From positions 62,001 through 126,000 of the forward strand of contig JAQGEQ010000020.1 of the NCBI GenBank assembly GCA_034620365.1: a DNA stretch of 64,000 nucleotides, in the 5' to 3' direction. The position numbers were made by a program, and so were the translations under genes. Below are positions 55,550 to 64,000 of this stretch, in pieces; positions within the stretch are counted from its first letter, which is position 1; the number at the start of each line of letters is the position of its first letter. Below the pieces are notes generated by a model, which saw nothing but the letters and a program-made list of their open reading frames with translations, ran no database searches and was not told the origin of the DNA. Source of the stretch: Pegea sp. RAD2-039 (Eukaryota > Chordata > Thaliacea > Salpida > Salpidae).

Positions 55550-56790
55550 TTTTTCCATGTTATTATAGGAGAAGATAAATTTAAGGCTGACCCAGAAGGT
55601 GTGAAGCCTTATCATCAACTAATGCAAATTCGTTGCAGAGAGTGATAGGACTTTTTGCTCATTACTCAAAATGATTTTGCTGATAAGATTAAAAAAGTCC
55701 CTAATTTTCCTTTCAAAGAAAAGAAGGTTTAAAGTTCTGAAGAACTAAAGAAGGGCGTGACTCAGTTTTTAATAAACCATTCACGGTGGAAAGCAATACA
55801 AAAGATGTAGTTGTGTCATCTACTCTCAACCAAAACGAGCGTCCAGAGGCTTTTAGGTCGAGGACCTTACGAGGATTGAAATGATTTCATCTTGCAGTAG
55901 AAAAAGGGAAATTGCAATTATTGAATCGATTTGAAATAAAGATGAATGAATTTATGGATTAAAAGATGAAGCTGGCATCTTTTTCGTATACTTCGTAGAT
56001 TCTTTACGCCAGGAAATAAAAATTTATGAGAACAAATGTGGACTTGCATCGACCACGAATTTAAATATAAAAATACTTCACTAAAACCTGCGTTAACTCA
56101 AGTGAGATCTCATTGTAGGTTCAAAAACTAACTTCTCTCTCGTGCTGATGTTAAAAAGTGTTGCAGTGATTAAGAAATATGTTCAGAGGTTCAATCAACG
56201 TTTTACATTATAAATAATATAACTCTCTTCACAGAAAGCTTGAAGGTTGATTTTCAGGACCTTTCAGAAGTACTAGGAATGATTTTTTCTGAGGATTGGA
56301 GATGAATTTTCGAGAATTTCTTGTTCTTCGTGTTGTCAGAAGAATTTGAAGATAGTAAGTTACTATTTGAATGAATTATCTTACTTTTTAAAACTTATTT
56401 CTATTCAGATTGTGAATTGGCTTTTAGACAACTGAAGGATTGCTTTTCAAGTTAGAGAATTTCATAAAAGAAAACTTTGTACCTCTCAATGTAAGTATAA
56501 TGGGATAATTTGGAAAGAAATGGGATGTACATCAAGTCAAAAAAGCTACCAACTAAAGATGCTAAGTACTGTTTGGTCGTTATTTTGCACATCAACGAAT
56601 AAAATTCCTCACGCTTCTCAAGCTTCTGTCGAATCAAGGACACAATTTACAGGACTTAGAGGTCATAAAAGTTGCTTTAAAAAAAATATATTCGAAGCAA
56701 GGTTAGTGATAGTATGTAGAAAATTAAACTACTGGATGCTAATTCATTGAATGATGGAGTTAAGATGAAAATTCAAAATCTTATATAAAA
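55550..56790 (+). mobile_element. Decayed Ty3/gypsy-type LTR retrotransposon pol
   Basis: A run of pol fragments in the expected order, broken by stops and frameshifts. From about 55583 a frame reads KADPEGVKPYHQLMQI, like the stretch before the reverse-transcriptase thumb. From 55632 LQRVIGLFAHYSK matches the LxRxIGLFxYYxKW motif. From about 55737 SEELKKGVTQ is seen. At 55777-55869 comes the RNase H start (PFTVESNTKDVVVSSTLNQN, then RPEAFRSRTL), followed by HLAVEKGK. FTPGNKN near 56010 recalls the YRPGKEN motif. At 56559-56645, SLFCTSTNKIPHASQ matches the distal integrase motif SLLCTSTNxTPHE. The integrase core is not recognisable. No LTRs, primer-binding site or gag were found, so this is a dead, truncated copy. 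The CTSTNxTPHE motif suggests the CsRn1-like branch, which is tentative. Confidence 0.8.
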
Positions 56791-58765
56791 AAAACAGCCA
56801 GATACCCAAATGTCAGCAAGCAGAGTTTTGAAGTTTTTTATTCACAAAGTGACAAAAATTATTGATGATTTATGTTTCAACTAATTGATTATATTTACTC
56901 TTCTTTCCTGATAAATTTGCTACTCTGAAAAACAATACTAATCTAAGGGTTGTTTTTATTATTATGCGTAAGTTTATGTTAAAACCATTTAGATTAGAAT
57001 TTATTTTTAAATGCTGTAATCGTATACTATTTGTTTTCAACTAAAGATAACTTTAGATAATGCCAAATCTTTTTTTAATATTTCTAAATAAATTTTAATG
57101 ATTGAAAAATCTACATTACTCGTTGTAATATTTCAAACATTTAATAAATAGGTCACTTTGTTGCAATCTATTGTAGAGTTTTGTTATATAATTCTAAATT
57201 TCCAAATAAATCAAATTTTTAAAGAATTGTGTTTAAATATTCTTCTTAGTTTAGATGAAGTTTATCAAATTCATAGCTAAAACTTAAAGATAATAAGAAT
57301 TGTCATACTTTACCAAACAACATATTTATTTTCTTACTAAGTTTGATTTGTCAAATAAATATTTTTTAATTATTTTCTAATCAAAATGTTGTGACAAAAA
57401 TGTATTTAAATATTTTTAATTGCATGCATTGAGAATAAAATGATATAAATAATTTCAACTCATAAACAAAAATTTTCATTACCAAAATTGATCACTATAA
57501 AATTATATAAATCAAAATAAACTATATTAAGTTACATGTTTTATTGACTGATTAGATTTCATTTCGAACATAAAGAATAAAATCAACGAAAGCCTTGCCT
57601 CTAGTTTGATAGTGCTTATCTCAATTAGATATATTAATTTTTTGGTAAAAATATTTTTATGTTGAAAATAAACAGTAGGTTAATTAAAGCTAGATAGTAA
57701 TTTGAATCTATTTAATTGTTATGAAGCATTTAAGTTAAGCTTGCACACCAGACTTGTAAGATATTTTAGAAACATCAAACGGTTACCATATAATTTTGGA
57801 TTTAGTTATTGTCTACAAAAACCCCGTATGACTTTATGTTAGTTCTTATAATATTTTTGACTTTTCCACATGGTTTTCAAATCTAATAAAAATTTAATAC
57901 TTCAATCCATTTTTGTTTTAATTTTATATATATCAATTTTAACATTCATAATAAATTATCTTTTGAAGTTCATTTTTATGTTTATTGTTTTCTAAATAAA
58001 GTAAATAGAAAGTAGTATGCTTTAAAGACCTTTATTTTAACTTGATGATTACTTCAAGAAAAAAATTGTTGGTTTTATTCTAGTGTAAATGAAATATCAA
58101 CTTGTATACTTCAACTTATTCCAATTGATTCTTTGTCTTTTATTTTGTAGCTTAAATTTATTTACTATTATTTCTCTTATAAAATTTTTTTATAATTTTT
58201 CTATGACTACTTTTTTATTATATTTGTACTTAAAAATTGTCACACATCACAAAATACATTTTTTGATATATTTTCTTTGATTTATGTGCAAAATTTGCAC
58301 CAATATAAAGTATTTTTTATTTCTTAAGCAATAAAAACTTCCTATATATCACTATGTTATCTTTAATTTTTAAATTTATTTTTTGATAATAATCTATTTA
58401 AGAAGCTAATTATTTTTCTAAACTTATTTAGTTTAATTTTGTAGTTTTGTTTTGAATAAGAAACTTAAACCTTTTTGTGATGATTTTTTTATAAACTTGA
58501 AAAAATAATTTTCATAAAATCCTCATTTAATTTATTATTTTGGTATTATAAAAAAATTAAATATTATATTCTATCTTGTGAGTATGAATTATTTATTGAT
58601 CTTAATACTTAAAAAGAAAGTTTATAATATTATAAACCTCAAGAAAATTTATAATGTGACTTTTTATATTCTAGTTCTCATTCATTTTAGGATTTGTTAC
58701 AATTTCTAGGCTTTGATTGTAATATAAAAAGTTTTTTTTCATTTTTTAAATGTGAAACTCAAAAA
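56791..58765. other. Intergenic and 5' region upstream of TIM50
   Basis: AT-rich DNA without recognisable coding sequence. A pyrimidine-rich 3' splice site (TTCTCATTCATTTTAG) ends at 58690, 75 bases before the TIM50 start codon. It could be the acceptor of a 5' UTR intron or of a spliced leader, which would put the promoter further upstream. Confidence 0.45.
58675..58690 (+). promoter_or_regulatory. 3' splice site upstream of TIM50 (5' UTR intron or spliced leader)
   Basis: A pyrimidine-rich tract ending in TTTTAG, 75 bases before the start codon, has the form of the splice acceptors used elsewhere in this window. There is no in-frame ATG between it and the coding start. Whether the upstream exon is a cis 5' UTR exon or a trans-spliced leader cannot be told from sequence. 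Confidence 0.4.
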
Positions 58766-60097
58766 ATGAACAAAAATGCGATCAAAAGAATCCTCTGCTC
58801 CATGCATTCTTGGAGTAAACCTGGATTTTCACAATTTACTAAAAATCATCAAACTGCTATATTTTTACAACAACCATTTGCAAGTATCAGATGTATTTCA
58901 TCCACTAACATATTAGGAAGAGGCTATAATTTGAACAAATTTGGTAACTCTAATTTCATATTCAATCTTAAGTACAGATTAATCTCACAAGGAAGATGTA
59001 TGCATTCAAAAGATGTAGATAACAGCAAAAGCTCCAATGAATCAAATCCTGACAAAAGTAAATCTGTTGGAATATTGTCGGGTATGTTTGGCGAAGACCC
59101 CAACCAAAGCAAGCTTAAAGATGAAAAAAACAGTGAAGAAAAAGAAGAAAAGAAATCAAAAGAAGAAACTCCATTTGAAAAAAGTCAACGATACTCTAAA
59201 TGGATGCTAGTCATAAGCCTAAGTATCTCAACTCCACTCTTTATAATCCAACGTGGACGTCCATTAAAAACTGAAGATGGTGATGTGATTGAAGATCAAT
59301 ATTCAAAGCATGTGATGCCGGTAGCTTATACTAAGAGAGCATGGGGAGAATTGATGTCTGTGAAACGAGAACTAATTGAACCTTCATCAAAAAAACTTCT
59401 ACCTGATCCCCTCAAAGAACCCTACTATCAACCACCTTATACTTTAGTCATGGAACTCATGGAAGTCTTACTTCATCCAGTTTATGATTCAGTCACTGGC
59501 TGGAGGTTCAAAAAACGCCCTGGAATCGATTACTTCCTCTCACAAGTGGGTCCTCCTATGTATGAGGTTGTAATCTTCACCACTGAGAATGGTATGACTG
59601 CACATCCCTTGATTCAAAGCATGGATTCTAAGGGATATGTGATGTATAGTTTATTTCGTGATTCTGCTCGATATAAAGTCGGATTTTCAAAAGGAGATAT
59701 TATGAAGGGGGAAATGCCTAAACTAGATCCATATTACCAGAAAGATTTGCGTTTCTTAAATCGCGATTTGAAGAAAGTTATCATGATTGATTGTGACCAA
59801 AAAGCTTTCGAGAAGAATCCTGACAATGGTTTGTGTATCAAAAAATGGGACGGATCAGCTGACGACTCGACCTTATACGACTTAGCTTCTTTACTACGGG
59901 CGATCGCTGTTAGCAACGTTGATGATGTTCGCGAAGTTGTTCGTTATTATAACTCAAAAGAAGATCCAATTGAGGCTTTCAAAGAAGCTCAGAAACAAAT
60001 GGAAAATGACGAGAAGTTGATGCAAGAGAAGAATCAAGCTAATCCTCCTCAAATAAGCTTCCTCGGTAAAGGTCTTAACTCTTGGTTAAAAATTTAA
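58766..60097 (+). CDS. TIMM50: Mitochondrial import inner membrane translocase subunit TIM50
   Basis: Receptor subunit of the TIM23 complex; it binds presequence proteins in the intermembrane space and passes them to the inner-membrane channel. The coding region is one exon of 443 residues. The N terminus is basic and Ser-rich, a likely mitochondrial presequence. A charged Lys/Glu linker precedes one membrane span (about residues 146-161, WMLVISLSISTPLFII). The FCP1/NLI-phosphatase-like domain runs from about 225 to 375, with TGWRFKKRPG, VVIFTTENGMTAHPLI and LFRDSARY. The catalytic DxDxT is absent: the site reads VMELMEVLLHP, as in other animal TIM50 proteins, so no phosphatase activity is expected. 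About 20 residues at 306-327 look inserted relative to human TIM50 between ARY and the LNRD motif. The Met at 58766 is the first ATG; upstream the frame stays open only from a non-ATG codon. A poly(A) signal AATAAA lies at 60364. Confidence 0.96.
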   Translation: MNKNAIKRILCSMHSWSKPGFSQFTKNHQTAIFLQQPFASIRCISSTNILGRGYNLNKFGNSNFIFNLKYRLISQGRCMHSKDVDNSKSSNESNPDKSKSVGILSGMFGEDPNQSKLKDEKNSEEKEEKKSKEETPFEKSQRYSKWMLVISLSISTPLFIIQRGRPLKTEDGDVIEDQYSKHVMPVAYTKRAWGELMSVKRELIEPSSKKLLPDPLKEPYYQPPYTLVMELMEVLLHPVYDSVTGWRFKKRPGIDYFLSQVGPPMYEVVIFTTENGMTAHPLIQSMDSKGYVMYSLFRDSARYKVGFSKGDIMKGEMPKLDPYYQKDLRFLNRDLKKVIMIDCDQKAFEKNPDNGLCIKKWDGSADDSTLYDLASLLRAIAVSNVDDVREVVRYYNSKEDPIEAFKEAQKQMENDEKLMQEKNQANPPQISFLGKGLNSWLKI

Positions 60098-62453
60098 CAG
60101 TTCTCAACAGACGTAGAATAATTGAAAGTATTTTGATTTTTGTGAAGCGATTGAATGTTAAGTACAAGTTTCCCAAACATCACTACAATTGATGTAGAAA
60201 TTTTTGCTTTTATCTTTAGTTGTGAAAGATCAGATAAATTAGATGAAATTTAAAGTCACAGATTAAGATATCAGCAATATCTAAACTATTTCCTTTTTTT
60301 CGAACCGTTTTCAATTTGATTTTCTGTATTAAGAAAAACGTCAATTAATTAATATTCAAACTGAATAAATACTTACACAATTGTACTTGTCTTTACTAAA
60401 TCATCAAGCTTATAATACTTTGAACAGGGGTTCTTAACCTATTTAAGCTATATAGCCGTAAGTTTCAAATTTTTATGTAGTTGAAATATGCTGCAAACAA
60501 TAAGAAATCTGGTAATAAACAAACACTAATCGTAACAGTAAAAATTCTATTAGCTGTGGCTTGTAAAAATGTATATTAACATAAACAGCTACTATAAGTA
60601 GAAAACTAAATAAAACTGCTTGTATCATGGCATACTAGTTATTTGTATCTAATACAAACTCTGATTAACAACCCGAATCTCTAACAAAATTATTGATAAA
60701 AAATTATTCGACTTCTTAATCGAATGGGTCTTCAAAATGGTATCTGACGAATATGAAACAAACTATTTGTTATAGAATAGTTTCCTTAGAGTATATTTTT
60801 ATTACCTATTACACAGACATCAAAAAATCAATTGCATCTATTCAATTATGACTTACTAAAAACTGAAAGCTTAACTGGCAGGATATTTTTTCGTCAAATA
60901 TAAATAATATCTTACTAAGATATAAAAGCATGAAATTTTATCAAAGAAAATTGTATTATTTCTATATATAATTTGTATGATCAACTTTTAAACCTTCATA
61001 AACGCTAAGACTTTTGATCTAAGGTTAAATTATTTATAACAATTTTATACAAAATTGATCTTTTCAACAGAGTCTTTTTTGTAACAAGCAATATTACTAA
61101 TTTTATTACTTGTATTATTAGGATTCTTAATTAAAACTAAATCGTTGATATTATACCGTCAAATATTCAATAATATTTCTTTAATATCTATATCTTATTA
61201 AAGGATGTCATCAATCTGCTATTTAAACAAAACTTTCCTAAATTAGGTGGTCATACCTTATGAAGCGTATTTTATATTTATTATAATATTTTAGTAGTTA
61301 AATTATTGTAAAAATCAAATGTAAAAATTAATGAACAATTAGTATTAGAAGCTGCTTACACAGTCAATTTTATTTTTCACAAAGTGAACTTCAACATGAA
61401 AAAATTCCACACCTACTTATTTATACCTCAATAGAGCTTAAGGCTCACTATAAACAAAACTTGTTGATTTAAATTGCTTATTCATTATAAATTTATTATT
61501 ATATTACTTTACCAAAATAACAAATTTCTAAATGGTTTAATTACAAAGTTAAGTCAGATCAATTAGTGCCTCATTTTTATCAAACTATAACTCAAGAATA
61601 GTTTAATTTAATGGTGAAAAAATTAAAATATCATTTGAGCAACTTTATCTTTAATTTATCAAATGTATTGATTTTTTCCTGTAATGAAGGTTAGTTTCAC
61701 TAAAGACTGAAGACAACATAATTAGTTTCCATTTTTGTAAATGACGAAAGCAAATTTTTCTTTATTTTTTAGCTTATTTATATATTTGTTTACTTTAAGC
61801 TAAAAACAAGAATAAAATTCTTTAATATTTATTAATTTTTATCTAAAATATAAAATAATCTCTTAGCTAATAACATTTCCAGTAATTTGTTTTTCTTGTT
61901 TTATCGTTACATATACAAAAATTAGTGAAATATTTAAATAAAATTTTTACTAATTAAATTTTTATTAGCTATTTTTTTTTAAATTAGTTAAAAATTTTAA
62001 TTCTATCTAATCATAAGTTTTTGTAATTGTTACCTTGAGACCATCATAAAAAATATTTTCAATATTGTGAAATATCTAAACATATTCAAATTGTAATTTA
62101 CTTATTGTTAAAAAAATGGACTTTTCTTAAATGAATATTATAAACTTATTTTAAAATTTATTGAACTTGAATATATTCTTAAATAAGAATTACTTTATTT
62201 AGCTTTACTTTTAAGGTTATTATTACTTCTACTTAATCAAGCATCAAAAGTTGGCAAGATATTATTTTTTTTTCATTTGATTAAAGTCATTATAATTTTT
62301 TCTATTTAATAGAATATTTTTTAAAGTTTCATCTATAAATTTTCCATCATAAATTTCAATAACTTCGTATTCATTTTAAAAACAGTTTTTTTTATTATAA
62401 AGCTTTGGTTCCAATTATAACTCTCTCCAATATTAATTGAAAACTGATTGAAA
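60098..62453. other. Intergenic, TIM50 3' region and AP-3 beta upstream region
   Basis: About 2.4 kb of AT-rich DNA between two genes on the same strand. It contains the TIM50 3' UTR, with AATAAA at 60364-60369 as the nearest clear poly(A) signal. No coding sequence, TATA element or repeat array was recognised upstream of the AP-3 beta start. Confidence 0.5.
60364..60369 (+). terminator. Candidate poly(A) signal of TIM50
   Basis: First AATAAA after the TIM50 stop codon, about 270 bases downstream, which is a plausible 3' UTR length. In AT-rich DNA the hexamer is common, so the position is only a candidate. Confidence 0.35.
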
Positions 62454-64000
62454 ATGTCTTACAACAATGATCGATCTTCTAGTAACAGCGGAGAAGATAA
62501 TATTCAGGACCCATCTGCCGGGGCACTTTTCAATGTTAATTATCGAAAGTCAGTTATAGATTTTCAACTAACAAATATTTCTTGATCTGAACTTTCTTCA
62601 ACAGTCTCTAACATTTTAATGTTTTTATTTTAGTGGTCAAAATTAAATTTAATTCTTTATAGGCATGAAGATCTGAAAAATATGTTGGATCAGAACAAAG
62701 ATATGGTTAAACTTGAAGCTATGAAGCGAATTATTGGGGTTTGTTTTCATGATTCTCTTAAATTGCAACAAATATTTGTAAAACTACTTTTTTTTTATAG
62801 ATGGTTGCAAAAGGAAAGAATGCTTCAATGTTGTTTCCAGCTGTAGTGAAGAATGTAGCTTGCAAAAACATTGAAGTGAAAAAATTGGTTTATGTTTATT
62901 TGGAAAGATACGCAGAAGAGCAACAAGACCTTGCTCTTCTTTCAATCTCTACTTTTCAAAGAGGATTGAAAGTAAATTGAAGTCAAATATTCAACAAAAT
63001 GAGAATAAATTCGATTTAGGACTCCAATCAAATGATTAGAGCGAGTGCTTTGCGCGTCTTATCGAGCATTCGAGTTTCTATTATCGTACCAATCATGTTA
63101 CTGGCGATTAAAGAGGGCATGACAGACATGTGTCCATTTGTACGCAAGACTGCGGCCCACGCTATTCCAAAACTTTACAGGTGATAATTCTGACAATTGA
63201 TCATCAATTATCGTTGAAAATTTGTTTTTTCAGTTTGGATCCAGATCAAAAAGAGAATTTGATTGAAATAATCGATAAAATGTTGAGCGATCGAACAACT
63301 GTAAGTCGATATAAGATTATTTGATAAATTTAACTGTTTGTTCGTAGCTGGTTGCTGGTAGTGTGGTCATGGCCTTTGAAGAAGTATGTCCAGACCGGAT
63401 GGACCTGATACATCGACATTATCGCAAATTATGTTCATTGTTAGTTGATGTGGATGAATGGGGACAAATAGCAATCATTTCGATGTTAACTCGATATGCA
63501 AGGACTCAATTTCTGAACCCAAATGTTGATGTGAGGGATTTGAAGTTTGTGATGAAACGTGACACGTTGTTGGTAGGTTGTTGATGATAGTGATGAGGAG
63601 AAACCTTTCTATGAAGATGAAGATAAGAAAGATGAAGCTCCTAGATATGTTATGGATCATGATCACCGTCTTCTGCTAAAAAGCACTAGATCTTTGTTGC
63701 AGAGTAGAAACGCAGCGGTTAGAAATCTGTTCTTCAATTTTTTATGAAATTAATTCTTTAAAAGAAGAATTTTTTTTAATTTTAAACAAAAACTTTTTTA
63801 AGAAATTATTTATTCAAACTGTTGAAGCAAACCAAAATCAAAAAAATTGAAAAAATTTGAAGATTTCAAAATTAATATTTTTATTTTCCCATTTAAACTG
63901 ATTCCAGAACTGAATATAAAAGAAAAATTTATTTCTAAACAATTGGGTCAATTTGACCACAGCCAAACTTGTCCTATGACAAGTACTTGGTGGTCGAAGG
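62454..64000 (+). CDS. AP3B1: AP-3 complex subunit beta, 5' part (cut by window end)
   Basis: Large subunit of the AP-3 adaptor, which sorts cargo from endosomes to lysosomes and lysosome-related organelles. Seven exons are visible: 62454-62548, 62663-62738, 62801-62971, 63020-63180, 63234-63300, 63348-63530 and 63577-63717, giving the first 298 residues in one consistent frame. The start is a Ser/Asn-rich leader, then the helical-repeat trunk with landmarks [72 protein letters not shown] and DPDHRLL-type [17 protein letters not shown]. An acidic stretch ([15 protein letters not shown]) before the last landmark matches the variable loop of the family. The 46-base intron 63531-63576 is required to join the frames. 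From 63718 to the window end only intron is seen; the next exon lies outside. I cannot tell AP3B1 from AP3B2; many invertebrates have a single copy. Confidence 0.95.

Noticed and set aside
58089..58280. Plus-strand hydrophobic frame before TIM50
   Set aside because: Phe/Leu/Ile-rich only because the DNA is T-rich; no motif and no splice link to TIM50.
62738..63020. Reading straight through AP-3 beta introns
   Set aside because: Stops appear at once, while splicing at the sites given restores the conserved family sequence.
1..64000. tRNA, rRNA or CRISPR-like arrays
   Set aside because: No cloverleaf with a GGTTCRA-type T loop, no rRNA-like block and no regularly spaced repeats were seen on either strand by eye.

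Overview
The window is nuclear DNA from an animal. It is strongly AT-rich, with intron-split genes, GT..AG splice sites, metazoan gene families and long gene-poor stretches holding decayed retroelements. Several introns are only about 45-60 nt; others exceed 2.7 kb. A peptide-type rhodopsin GPCR, a SoxH/SOX30-type HMG factor and AP-3 beta together point to a bilaterian. The base composition and intron sizes would fit a flatworm or another small-genome spiralian, but I cannot fix the taxon. Exon models were built by hand: I read splice sites on both strands and required phases to match across every junction.

Layout. Positions 1-9426 hold no gene I can support, only AT-rich DNA with a few short coding-like relics. 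At 9427-18505 (minus) lies a 20-exon SOX30/SoxH-like transcription factor; an intron carries an antisense LINE-like relic. At 20779-21814 (plus) is a two-exon TMEM241-like nucleotide-sugar transporter, head to head with the SOX gene. At 23181-37879 (minus) is a 10-exon peptide GPCR with all seven transmembrane segments. Its first exon carries an apparent one-base frameshift inside TM1, and its 3' end offers two possible C termini. From 37880 to 58765 is a gene desert of about 21 kb. It contains one weakly supported two-exon small protein (39564-39826), a possible relic of the GPCR first exon (near 48.84 kb) and a decayed Ty3/gypsy pol (55.55-56.79 kb). At 58766-60097 (plus) is a single-exon TIM50 coding region, followed at 62454 (plus) by the 5' part of the AP-3 complex beta subunit gene, which runs off the window.

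The genes do not form a pathway. TIM50 (mitochondrial import), AP-3 beta (endosome/lysosome sorting) and TMEM241 (Golgi sugar-nucleotide transport) are housekeeping; SOX and the GPCR are regulatory. I found no convincing new system. The points most worth checking are the GPCR TM1 frameshift and its alternative C terminus, the highly split Q-rich SOX gene, the two full CRE palindromes in the first GPCR intron, and the small two-exon protein.
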